Below, one piece after another: positions 18,519-25,900 of a DNA stretch of 50,213 bases. Source of the DNA: an uncultured Lachnoclostridium sp. Lineage in GTDB: Bacteria > Bacillota > Clostridia > Lachnospirales > Lachnospiraceae. Positions within the stretch are counted from its first letter, which is position 1; each line of letters begins with the position of its first letter. Below the pieces are notes generated by a model. That model was not told the origin of the DNA and ran no database searches. It saw only the letters and a program-made list of their open reading frames with translations. The stretch is from assembly GCA_905212635.1 (NCBI GenBank), contig CAJMFH010000019.1, positions 1 through 50,213 of the forward strand, given 5' to 3'. The position numbers and the translations under genes are program-made.

Positions 18519-19574
18519 TTACTTTTTTGCCCCATTTGGGTCAACTGCTGTTGCTTGATTTTTATTTACCTCAATTGGAATCCATTTTCCCTTCCAATCG
18601 GTTCCACTAATAAATTTTTGATATGCGGTGGCTCCGCCTGAATCACTAAATGCACCTGTGCCTACCCACATATATACTTTCCCCACATCATTGTAAATGC
18701 GCCTCCCCTGCCGGTCTTTAAGTATATAAGAAGGATAATTTAACCAAGGCATATCTTCCTGTAACTCGTATGTGTATGCTTTTGCGCGCTTACTTTTATA
18801 AAGATAATATGTTGTCATTGCATCTTTCTTTTTCACTTTTTTAGCAATCCAGGTTCGCCCAAAGAGGGTAAGTTTTCCCTTGCTCAACTGTTTTCTTTGT
18901 TTTGCTGTTTTCTGCGGATCAACAGGAACTCTGGCATCTCCCACGACAAGCACTTTATCGCCATCCTCTTGTATGCGGTCAATATTCACTTCATATAAAG
19001 GATATTTTCCGGCTTCCTTTGTCGCATCGGTATGTGATTTTGTCCTTACTGCCTTTAAAATATACCGTTTTTTCGCTATCCGAAAAGTAAGTTCAACATC
19101 TCCTACTTTTTTCCTGCTAAAAGAATATTTGCCGCAAATCGAATTATAAAAAACCTGCACACGTACAATGATCTCATTTTTCTTCCGTTTCAGATTTATG
19201 ATGCGTGACTCAACTTCTGCATCTCCCCATTCTCCTTCAAAAGCTTTATAACTTTTTGCAATACTGCGTCCGAATAAACGTTTTGAAATTTTTCTGCCAT
19301 TGTTCGTTCTCTCAAAATACATCACCGTTCCAATGATCTTTTCCCTTGTTGCCAAATCCAATTTCTGGTTGTTCCACCCACTTTGATACCTCCAGTCCCC
19401 CAAAAATGAGATTGCCATCCAATCTGTAAGATCATTTACATTTTTTGTAATCTGCTGCCGATTGATCTTTGTCTTCTTCGCATTGCAGATCGCTGTTCCT
19501 GAACTTCCAAGGAAAATCCCCAACATACAGCTTAATATCAGACTCCATAAAATAATTTTTTTCTTTTCCATCAT
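18519..19574 (-). CDS. Secreted protein of unknown function with shared C-terminal domain; first gene of operon
   Basis: 351 residues with a hydrophobic signal (about 8-28). The N-terminal half (35-190) has motifs FLGDWRYQSGW and GTVMYFERTNNGR that I do not recognise. Residues 195-340 share a domain with the protein at 16295-17419 (RVPVD, KQRKQL, YYLYKSK, NYPSYILKDR, VGKV, DWKGKW). It is promoter-proximal: a near-consensus promoter with XRE operators lies 77-105 bases upstream. Probably wall-associated or extracellular. Its function is unknown, but the operon context with a CHAP-type protein suggests a role at the cell surface. Confidence 0.8.
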   Translation of the reverse strand: MMEKKKIILWSLILSCMLGIFLGSSGTAICNAKKTKINRQQITKNVNDLTDWMAISFLGDWRYQSGWNNQKLDLATREKIIGTVMYFERTNNGRKISKRLFGRSIAKSYKAFEGEWGDAEVESRIINLKRKKNEIIVRVQVFYNSICGKYSFSRKKVGDVELTFRIAKKRYILKAVRTKSHTDATKEAGKYPLYEVNIDRIQEDGDKVLVVGDARVPVDPQKTAKQRKQLSKGKLTLFGRTWIAKKVKKKDAMTTYYLYKSKRAKAYTYELQEDMPWLNYPSYILKDRQGRRIYNDVGKVYMWVGTGAFSDSGGATAYQKFISGTDWKGKWIPIEVNKNQATAVDPNGAKK

Positions 19575-19621
19575 TCTTCCCTTTCAAACTGCTTTTTCAA
19601 TAATCCCTGTATCATTTTATT

Positions 19622-19737
19622 TTGACATTTACTAAATGTCAATTTATTACATTATATCACTTGGGTATACTATTGACAAGTACTAAATGTCAAATCATTT
19701 TTAATTTACTATATAATTTAACCATTAGTAAATGTCA
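19622..19737. promoter_or_regulatory. Divergent control region with three copies of a palindromic operator
   Basis: Site 1 (19622-19642) is a perfect palindrome whose 19-base core is TGACATTTACTAAATGTCA. Site 2 (19673-19693) keeps the right half exactly and most of the left (TTGACAAGTA-C-TAAATGTCAA). Site 3 (19719-19737) keeps the right half TAAATGTCA with a weaker left half. Site 1 lies at the start region of the leftward promoter, site 2 covers its -35, and site 3 covers the start region of the rightward promoter. The rightward -10 is TATAAT at 19712-19717. This fits repression of both directions by the XRE protein encoded at 19786-20046. Confidence 0.8.
19651..19679 (-). promoter_or_regulatory. 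Promoter of the secreted-protein operon
   Basis: On the minus strand, TTGTCA (19674-19679) and TATAAT (19651-19656) are 17 bases apart. The -35 is inside operator site 2 and the expected start lies next to site 1. Confidence 0.75.
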
Positions 19738-19785
19738 TTATTTACAACATCCTTTTACTTTATTTCCTCTGAAAGGAGTTACATT

Positions 19786-20046
19786 ATGTACAAAAACCGT
19801 GCCTCTGACGGCAAAAATAACATCAGCGGTCATATGATAGCATTTTTGCGAAAGCAGAAAAGTCCCCGGATGTCGCAGCGTCAGCTTGCTGAACATCTTC
19901 AGTTATATGGCATTGATCTTGACAAAAATGCTATCCAGCGGATTGAATCCGGAGAGCGCTTTGTAACGGATATTGAGTTAAAAGCCTTTTCGCAGGTTCT
20001 CAATGTACCAATCGACAAACTGCTTGAACCGGATTTCGTAGACTGA
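19786..20046 (+). CDS. Small XRE-family transcriptional regulator
   Basis: 86 residues, essentially one helix-turn-helix domain: IAFLRKQKSPRMSQRQLAEH is helix 1-2, and LDKNAIQRIESGERFVTDIE is the recognition helix and following turn. The end, LKAFSQVLNVPIDKLLEPDF, is typical for the family. The ATG at 19786 follows AAAGGAG; an upstream ATG at 19732 has no such site and lies inside the operator region. It faces away from the secreted-protein operon, with three palindromes between them. It is therefore likely to repress itself and that operon. The inducing signal is unknown, because no ligand domain is present. Confidence 0.88.
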   Translation: MYKNRASDGKNNISGHMIAFLRKQKSPRMSQRQLAEHLQLYGIDLDKNAIQRIESGERFVTDIELKAFSQVLNVPIDKLLEPDFVD

Positions 20047-20071
20047 GACAAAAAATATGCGTATAAATAGA

Positions 20072-20122
20072 AAAAGACACCTCGTATACTACTTCATCAA
20101 AGTAATATATAAGGTGTCTTTT
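20072..20122. terminator. Bidirectional terminator between the XRE gene and purB
   Basis: AAAAGACACCT (20072-20082) pairs with AGGTGTCTTTT (20112-20122), with further weak pairing in the loop. T-runs occur on both strands. Confidence 0.75.
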
Positions 20123-20170
20123 ATTATTTACTTGTTCTTATATGGTAACTATTCAGGACTCCTACTGTCC

Positions 20171-21625
20171 TTATACATTAATTTCTGCTTTTACACCAAG
20201 CAGCTCTTTATTTTCGTCCAGAATCGGCTGAATCACATCGTTCATAAATTCAACTACCTGACTTGGTGCGCGTCCTACATACTTGCTTGGATCCATCGTC
20301 TTTTGCAGTTCTTCCAATGTCATTGGGAATTCATCGTCTGCTGCGATCAGTTCAAGCAGGTTGTTTTCCAATCCACGCTCTTTGACATTGCGTCCAGCTT
20401 CCATCGAAAGTGTACGGATCTTCTCGTGCAGTTCCTGACGGTTTCCGCCAGCTTTTACAGCATCCATCATGATGTTTTCGGTTGCCATAAATGGAAGTTC
20501 TGACATCAGACGTTTGGTAATTACCTTTTCGTAAACAACCAAGCCGTCTACAACATTGAGGTAAAGATCGAGCACACCGTCAATTGTCAAAAATGCTTCG
20601 GCTACGCTCAGACGTTTATTGGCAGAATCATCCAGTGTTCTCTCAAACCACTGTGTAGCAGAAGTGATGGCAGGATTCAGCACATCGATCATCACATAGC
20701 GGGAAAGAGAAGCGATACGCTCGCTTCGCATCGGATTTCTCTTGTATGCCATTGCGGATGAACCAATCTGGCTCTTTTCAAATGGTTCCTCTACTTCTTT
20801 CAAATGCTGAAGCAGACGAATATCATTCGAGAACTTATGAGCACTTGCCGCAATTCCGGCAAGAACATTGCACACGCGGGTATCCAGTTTACGGGAATAG
20901 GTCTGTCCGGATACCGGGAAGCAGGCATCAAATCCCATTTTTTCCGCGATCATTTTATCTGCTTTTTTACAAGCCTCTTCGTCGCCCTCAAACAGTTCGA
21001 GGAAACTTGCCTGTGTTCCGGTGGTTCCCTTGGAACCAAGAAGTTTCATATGGGAAAGAACATGATCCAGATCTTCCAAATCCATCACAAGTTCCTGCAT
21101 CCAGAGTGTCGCACGTTTTCCGACGGTTGTCGGCTGTGCCGGCTGAAAATGTGTAAACGCAAGCGTTGGAAGGTCTTTGTATTTCATCGCGAACTTCGAA
21201 AGTTCATCGATCACATTGACCAGTTTCTTTTTAACCAGTTTCAAACCTTCTGTCATAATGATAACATCTGTGTTATCTCCGACATAACAGGATGTCGCAC
21301 CAAGGTGAATAATCCCGGCTGCTTTCGGGCACTGCTGTCCATACGCATACACATGGCTCATTACATCGTGACGAACTTCCTTTTCACGGGCTTTCGCCAC
21401 ATCGTAATTGATATCATAGATGTGAGATTTCAATTCTTCAATCTGCTCGTCTGTGATACGTGGATTTCCATCGGCATCTTTCAGACCCAGTTCTTTTTCC
21501 GTTTCTGCCAGGGCAATCCACAATTTTCTCCATGTGGAAAACTTCATATCCTGTGAAAAAATGTACTGCATTTCCTTACTGGAATAACGTTCGGACAACG
21601 GACTTGTATATCTGTCTGTGCTCAT
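20171..21625 (-). CDS. purB: Adenylosuccinate lyase
   Basis: 484 residues of the fumarase/aspartase superfamily. GSSAMAYKRNPMRSERI is the family signature loop carrying the catalytic serine. The HLGATSCYVGDNTD and HFQPAQPTTVGKR segments are the other two conserved regions. It splits SAICAR to AICAR and adenylosuccinate to AMP, with fumarate released each time. The start at 21625 has AAAGGA upstream. It is the last gene of a purC-purF-purB series, though a folded element separates it from purF. Its length matches the longer Clostridial type. Confidence 0.97.
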   Translation of the reverse strand: MSTDRYTSPLSERYSSKEMQYIFSQDMKFSTWRKLWIALAETEKELGLKDADGNPRITDEQIEELKSHIYDINYDVAKAREKEVRHDVMSHVYAYGQQCPKAAGIIHLGATSCYVGDNTDVIIMTEGLKLVKKKLVNVIDELSKFAMKYKDLPTLAFTHFQPAQPTTVGKRATLWMQELVMDLEDLDHVLSHMKLLGSKGTTGTQASFLELFEGDEEACKKADKMIAEKMGFDACFPVSGQTYSRKLDTRVCNVLAGIAASAHKFSNDIRLLQHLKEVEEPFEKSQIGSSAMAYKRNPMRSERIASLSRYVMIDVLNPAITSATQWFERTLDDSANKRLSVAEAFLTIDGVLDLYLNVVDGLVVYEKVITKRLMSELPFMATENIMMDAVKAGGNRQELHEKIRTLSMEAGRNVKERGLENNLLELIAADDEFPMTLEELQKTMDPSKYVGRAPSQVVEFMNDVIQPILDENKELLGVKAEINV

Positions 21626-21652
21626 AATATAGTTCCTTTCTTACTTATGTTA

Positions 21653-21747
21653 TTAACGATTCGGGCAGCCATGCGTAAAAGAGCAGCAACTCTTTCGTGC
21701 AAGCACGACGACTCGCCGCTCTTTCACACACAAGCCCGGAATCGTAA
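21653..21747 (-). other. Folded intergenic element between purF and purB
   Basis: Three nested pairings are visible. An outer stem joins TTAACGATTCGGGC (21653-21666) to GCCCGGAATCGTAA (21734-21747) with one bulge. A middle stem joins AAAGAGC (21678-21684) to GCTCTTT (21718-21724). An inner hairpin TCGTGC-AA-GCACGA lies at 21695-21708. There is no T-run after the outer stem. It could be a processing site, an attenuator-like leader for purB, or an interspersed palindromic repeat. It begins four bases after the purF stop. Confidence 0.65.
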
Positions 21748-21750
21748 CCT

Positions 21751-23187
21751 CTATTGTTCATACTCACCGCGAATGTCTTCCTGCGGCGGTTCCACCGGGT
21801 AATTCCCGGAAAAGCAGGCGTCGCAGTATCCATGATCCCCTTCGATCAGCTCATCCAGACGTTCTCCGTCCAGATAACCGAGGGAATCCGCTCCGATCAT
21901 CTTGCAGATCTGCTCCACCGTATTGTTGTGCGCGATCAGCTGATCACAGCTTGGCACATCGGTTCCGAAGTAGCACGGGAACAAAAATGGCGGCGAACTG
22001 ATTCGCACATGCACCTCTTTGGCTCCGGCATTCTTTAACATTCTGACGATTCGCTCACTTGTCGTACCTCGCACGATGGAATCATCGACCATGACGACAC
22101 GCTTGCCGCGGACTACTTCTTTTAATACATTCAATTTAATCTTTACACTGGATTCTCTGGCGGACTGCTTTGGTTTGATAAACGTACGTCCGACATAACT
22201 GTTTTTGATAAATGCCGTTCCGTAAGGGATTCCGGATTGCAATGCAAACCCCATTGCAGCGACGTTTCCGGACTCCGGTACACCGACCACGATATCCGCT
22301 TCTGCCGGGTGCATCTGTGCCAGAATTTTTCCCGCCATTATTCTACTGTTGTAGATGCTGACGCCATCGAAATAGCTGTCCGGTCTCGCAAAATAAATGT
22401 ACTCAAAGATACATTTTGCCGAATGCTTGTTGCAAAGTGTCTCATCCGACTGGATGCCATCTTTATCAAGCATTACGATCTCGCCCGGTTTCACATCCCG
22501 CACAAATTCCGCATCCACCGCATCCAAGGCACACGTCTCGGATGCCAGAATATAGCTGTTGTCACGCTTACCGATAACCAATGGGCGGAATCCATAAGGA
22601 TCTCTTGCCCCAATCAGTTTACGCGGACTTGAGATGATCAGGGAATACGCTCCCTGCAATTTCATCATCGCATTTTTTACCGCTTCTTCTGCTGTCGGCG
22701 TATGAAGACGCTCCCGCGCAATCAGATACGCGATCACTTCGGTATCGATCGTTGTGTGGAAGATTGCACCGGTATATTCCATCTCTTCACGCAGTTTATG
22801 TGCGTTGACCAGATTTCCATTGTGAGCAAGCATGAGCGTACCTTTGACATAATTCAGTACAAGCGGCTGCACATTCTGGCTGTTGCTCGCCCCTGCTGTC
22901 GAATAGCGCACATGACCTACTCCAATATTTCCTTTCAATTTTGACAAGTTCTCTTCGTCAAATACTTCATTGACAAGCCCCATTCCTTTTTGAACATCGA
23001 CCTTACGCTTCGGACCATTGGTATCACTGACGGCGATACCACAGCTCTCCTGCCCGCGATGCTGTAACGAAAATAACCCATAATAGATAGAGGAAGCTAC
23101 ATCCCCTCCATCCAGATCATACATACCAAATACTCCACATTCTTCGTGAAGTCCATCCATTTTATATTGTTCGTACTCGGAATTCAT
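21751..23187 (-). CDS. purF: Amidophosphoribosyltransferase
   Basis: 478 residues. This is the first committed step of purine synthesis: PRPP plus glutamine gives phosphoribosylamine. The HEECGVFGMYD segment places the N-terminal nucleophile cysteine after a short propeptide, as in the B. subtilis enzyme. The PRPP loop is VVMVDDSIVRGTT. Cysteines in AKCIFEY, LFPCYFG and the CDACF pair at the end match the [4Fe-4S] type, whose cluster is oxygen-labile. The ATG at 23187 has GGAAAGGA upstream. The start is 15 bases after the purC stop, so the two genes are cotranscribed. Feedback control by AMP/GMP is known for the family. Confidence 0.96.
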   Translation of the reverse strand: MNSEYEQYKMDGLHEECGVFGMYDLDGGDVASSIYYGLFSLQHRGQESCGIAVSDTNGPKRKVDVQKGMGLVNEVFDEENLSKLKGNIGVGHVRYSTAGASNSQNVQPLVLNYVKGTLMLAHNGNLVNAHKLREEMEYTGAIFHTTIDTEVIAYLIARERLHTPTAEEAVKNAMMKLQGAYSLIISSPRKLIGARDPYGFRPLVIGKRDNSYILASETCALDAVDAEFVRDVKPGEIVMLDKDGIQSDETLCNKHSAKCIFEYIYFARPDSYFDGVSIYNSRIMAGKILAQMHPAEADIVVGVPESGNVAAMGFALQSGIPYGTAFIKNSYVGRTFIKPKQSARESSVKIKLNVLKEVVRGKRVVMVDDSIVRGTTSERIVRMLKNAGAKEVHVRISSPPFLFPCYFGTDVPSCDQLIAHNNTVEQICKMIGADSLGYLDGERLDELIEGDHGYCDACFSGNYPVEPPQEDIRGEYEQ

Positions 23188-23202
23188 CTGCCTGTCCTTT
23201 CC

Positions 23203-23916
23203 TTATTTTGTCAAACCAATTCGTTTTGCCACTTCATTGTAAGCGTCTTCTACGCCACCAAGATCACGGCGGAAACGGTCTTTATCCAATTTTTCTCTGG
23301 TCTTGATATCCCAGAAACGACAGGTATCCGGAGAGATTTCATCTGCCAGAATGATTGTTCCATCGGTTGTCTTACCAAATTCAATCTTGAAGTCGATCAA
23401 CTCGATACCGCAGTCTTTGAAGAAGTCGCAAAGGAAATCATTTACCATAAAAGCATATTTTGTAATTGTATCAATATCTTCCTGTGTTGCAATGCCGATT
23501 GCTTTTGCAAAATAATCATTGATGAGCGGATCTCCCAACGCATCATCTTTGTAACTAAATTCCAATGTCGGGCAGAGAAGTTTCTTTCCTTCCTCGATAC
23601 CAAGGCGTTTGGAAAAACTTCCTGCTGCTGTATTACGGACAATTACCTCAAGTGGGATAATTTTAACTTTTTTAACAGCGGTTTCACGATCACTAAGTTC
23701 TTCTACAAAATGAGTAGGAACGCCTGCTTTTTCCAATTTCTGGAACAAGAAGTTTGTCATGCGGTTGTTGATCACACCTTTTCCAACAATCGTTCCTTTT
23801 TTCTCGCCATTAAATGCGGTTGCATCATCTTTGTAGTCAACGATATATACGTCTTCTACATCTGTTGCATAAACTTTTTTTGCTTTTCCTTCATAGAGCA
23901 TCTCTTTCTTTTCCAC
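23203..23916 (-). CDS. purC: SAICAR synthetase
   Basis: 237 residues, the standard length for bacterial PurC. It joins aspartate to CAIR using ATP. Signatures are LYEGKAKKVY at the start, IIPLEVIVRNTAAGSFSKRLG, and LIDFKIEFGKT followed by LADEISPDTCRFWD. AAAGGAGGAC sits just upstream of the ATG. It begins 42 bases after the stop of the GH3-like lipoprotein gene, with no terminator between, so both may be read from the promoter at 25360-25388. No purine riboswitch or PurR box was seen. Confidence 0.96.
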   Translation of the reverse strand: MEKKEMLYEGKAKKVYATDVEDVYIVDYKDDATAFNGEKKGTIVGKGVINNRMTNFLFQKLEKAGVPTHFVEELSDRETAVKKVKIIPLEVIVRNTAAGSFSKRLGIEEGKKLLCPTLEFSYKDDALGDPLINDYFAKAIGIATQEDIDTITKYAFMVNDFLCDFFKDCGIELIDFKIEFGKTTDGTIILADEISPDTCRFWDIKTREKLDKDRFRRDLGGVEDAYNEVAKRIGLTK

Positions 23917-23958
23917 TTTTTTGTCCTCCTTTGACGCTTTCGCGTAACTGATTGGTTT

Positions 23959-25317
23959 TTATTTATGATAAATCCCCTGCTGGATTTTATCCTGAAGAAT
24001 ACGAAGCACCGCCTGATCGATCTGTTTTTCGTCGATGTCGCCAAACATTACAGCTCGTGAAAGATGGAAAACTGCCTCTTCCACATCTACCGGATTATAC
24101 AGCATATCGGCTCCGGCAATCACGGCTTTCAGTTCTGCTTCTTCCGGTGAATACTGATTGGTAATGACTGGCACGTTCAATGCTTCGGTAAACACAACTC
24201 CTTCAAAGCCGAGCTCTTTCCGAACCACATCCGACAAAATCGTCGGCGACAGAGACACCGGAAGTTCTTTGTCAATCTTTGTCAGCCATACATGTCCCGC
24301 CATCATCATATTGGTTCCTGCATCAATCGCAGACGAAAATGTCGAAAAGTTTTCTCTCCGGAGTTTAGACAATCCCGTCGTGATCTGGCACGGTATCAGC
24401 TGATGATATCTTGCCACCGGTGCTGTCCCCGGAAATGTTTTAACTGCGGTCGCAATCCCCTGACTTTTCATTCCGGTAACCATCGCCTCTACTGCCGTAC
24501 TGACGACATCTTCCTCGGAAGAAAAACAGGATTGGTTGGCGTCATCCACCGTATACCGGTCGATGTATGCCTGCACTTTCTTCTCATAAGAAGCACACTC
24601 TTTTTCGTACTTCTGTTTCAGCTTCTTCACTTTCTTTTTTGACATTTTCTTTTTTATCTTAGGCTCTACAGGTGCCGGTCCGACTTCCTGCATCGCAAGA
24701 TTACGAATTTCATCCCAGAAAACTTTTCCAACATTTTCCACTTTCCACACATCAGCACAAGGTGCCAGATTGAGATTAAAGCCAAGATTTTTTAGTTCTT
24801 TGGCGATCATTGCTCCGGTATCCTCCAGCTGATCTTCCGACATATTTTTTCCCATATCAGCCGGACTCACATATCCGGTTCCATCAATCTCTTTGTTATT
24901 GACCGCGATCGAACGGGTGCCTCCCCCTTCTTCCTCGGTTCCGATATAGAGTGTGATCCCCTCGATAGATTGCAGATCCCCGGTCAGTTTTTGAATCTGC
25001 TCGACACTCTCTACATTGGAATTTCCAAGCAAAACACCACCGATGTGATTTTTTTCCAGTTTCTCTTTTATCTTTTTTGTCAGTTTGGTAACCGGTTTTC
25101 CATCTTCTGACAGTTCATTGAGATCCACAAGGATCATCTGACCCACTTTTTCATCCAGAGTCATTTTTTTCAAGATTTTTCCGGCCTGCTTTAAAACCTC
25201 TTCTTCGGTCAAAGCATTTTCTGTGCTGCCGGATGCCCCTTTTTTCTTCTGAAGACTGCATCCACACATCGTAATACACAGGCACAATACCAGAAATATA
25301 CTCAATATCCGTTTCAT
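23959..25317 (-). CDS. GH3-fold lipoprotein with altered catalytic motifs
   Basis: 452 residues. A lipoprotein signal ends at MCGC (C20). The start at 25317 was chosen because GAGGAG lies inside the longer ORF, just before this ATG. GH3/NagZ landmarks are recognisable: MTLDEKVGQMILVD, NLGFNLNLAPCADVW, and VKTFPGTAPVARYHQLIP. The usual KHFPGHGDT is KTFPGTAPV, and the Asp of the D-x-H dyad is Arg. The nucleophile position in GVVFTEALN is Glu (E378) instead of Asp. The substrate-loop motif DEEGG is EEEGG. A basic insert rich in Lys (about 219-250) interrupts the domain. It may be a non-catalytic binding protein on the outer face of the membrane; NagZ-type activity is not assured. Confidence 0.78.
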   Translation of the reverse strand: MKRILSIFLVLCLCITMCGCSLQKKKGASGSTENALTEEEVLKQAGKILKKMTLDEKVGQMILVDLNELSEDGKPVTKLTKKIKEKLEKNHIGGVLLGNSNVESVEQIQKLTGDLQSIEGITLYIGTEEEGGGTRSIAVNNKEIDGTGYVSPADMGKNMSEDQLEDTGAMIAKELKNLGFNLNLAPCADVWKVENVGKVFWDEIRNLAMQEVGPAPVEPKIKKKMSKKKVKKLKQKYEKECASYEKKVQAYIDRYTVDDANQSCFSSEEDVVSTAVEAMVTGMKSQGIATAVKTFPGTAPVARYHQLIPCQITTGLSKLRRENFSTFSSAIDAGTNMMMAGHVWLTKIDKELPVSLSPTILSDVVRKELGFEGVVFTEALNVPVITNQYSPEEAELKAVIAGADMLYNPVDVEEAVFHLSRAVMFGDIDEKQIDQAVLRILQDKIQQGIYHK

Positions 25318-25359
25318 TTCCTTCTCCTCAGTTTTCAATAAAACTACGTACCCGCATGT

Positions 25360-25388
25360 ATTATATCAAATTTTTGGTAACAAGGCAA
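25360..25388 (-). promoter_or_regulatory. Promoter of the GH3-like lipoprotein gene (possibly also purC-purF)
   Basis: On the minus strand, TTGCCT (25383-25388) and TATAAT (25360-25365) are 17 bases apart and about 43 bases before the start codon. Confidence 0.68.
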
Positions 25389-25437
25389 GCCCTCCTACAT
25401 AAAATGATACTGTAAAACAATTTAGGAGGCACCTAAC

Positions 25438-25662
25438 ATGAGTGATTTATCAGCAACAAACTGTGGCGGCGGATGCTCCTGCAATGAAGGAAACAACAGC
25501 TGCTGCACATGGATCATCATCATCCTTCTCTTGACATCCTGCTGCGGAGGAAACAACGGATTCGGCAACGGCAGCGACTGCAGCTGCATTATCTGGATTC
25601 TGCTTTTGCTCTGCTGCTGCGGTGGCAATAATGGTTTCGGCGGATTCGGTGGTTTCTGCTAA
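25438..25662 (+). CDS. High-cysteine, glycine-rich mini-protein (chorion class HCB-like)
   Basis: 74 residues with 14 cysteines. It is built from two similar units: a Cys/Gly stretch, a short Trp/Ile/Leu-rich hydrophobic stretch (CTWIIIILLL and CIIWILLLL), then CCGGNNGFG. Small proteins like this are annotated in Lachnospiraceae as chorion class high-cysteine HCB protein 13, but their role is not known. A perfect AGGAGG site precedes the ATG and a strong terminator follows. A CATAAAAT box at about 25398, with AC 16 bases upstream, loosely fits a late-sporulation (sigma-K-like) promoter. A spore-coat or surface role is speculation. Confidence 0.8.
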   Translation: MSDLSATNCGGGCSCNEGNNSCCTWIIIILLLTSCCGGNNGFGNGSDCSCIIWILLLLCCCGGNNGFGGFGGFC

Positions 25663-25680
25663 TTCTTTTTTTCTCTCTAA

Positions 25681-25711
25681 AAGAGGTGTCGCATCTTCTG
25701 CGGCACCTCTT
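25681..25711. terminator. Bidirectional terminator
   Basis: AAGAGGTGTCGCA and TGCGGCACCTCTT form a 13-bp stem with one G-U pair and a 5-base loop, followed by T-rich sequence on both strands. It serves the high-cysteine gene and the converging 40-residue ORF. Confidence 0.85.
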
Positions 25712-25716
25712 CTCTT

Positions 25717-25839
25717 TTATTCTCTTTCCTGATCTTCGGAAGAACAGCGTCCTTTCAGACATTCAAGATCCACTTCATAAATGGTCGTTTCGTCTTCAAT
25801 GTATTCGCTCTGTTCCTTTTCCCTGCTATTTTCCTTCAT
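25717..25839 (-). CDS. Small acidic hypothetical protein (40 aa)
   Basis: An ORF too short for standard calling. The protein starts MKENSREKEQSEYIEDETT and continues with IYEVDLECLKGRCSS. An AAAGGGGAA site lies eight bases upstream of the ATG and a good terminator follows directly. The YEVDLECL core looks like real protein, not random sequence. No family recognised. It lies 61 bases downstream of aroC on the same strand and may share its transcript. Confidence 0.5.
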   Translation of the reverse strand: MKENSREKEQSEYIEDETTIYEVDLECLKGRCSSEDQERE

Positions 25840-25900
25840 AACCAGTTCCCCTTTTGGGCTTTATTTTATCCTATGAAGAAAATTTCCAATGCGTGCCGCA

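Noticed and set aside
20804..21556. 250-codon plus-strand ORF opposite purB
   Set aside because: Antisense shadow; no motifs, no ribosome site.
21645..21833. 62-codon ORF between purF and purB
   Set aside because: It overlaps the purF end and the folded element, has no ribosome site, and shows no protein-like pattern.
23146..23934. 262-codon plus-strand ORF opposite purC
   Set aside because: Antisense shadow; Phe/Cys-rich translation without any family pattern.
23917..23958. Purine riboswitch or PurR box before purC
   Set aside because: Only 42 bases, holding just the ribosome site; no matching motif.
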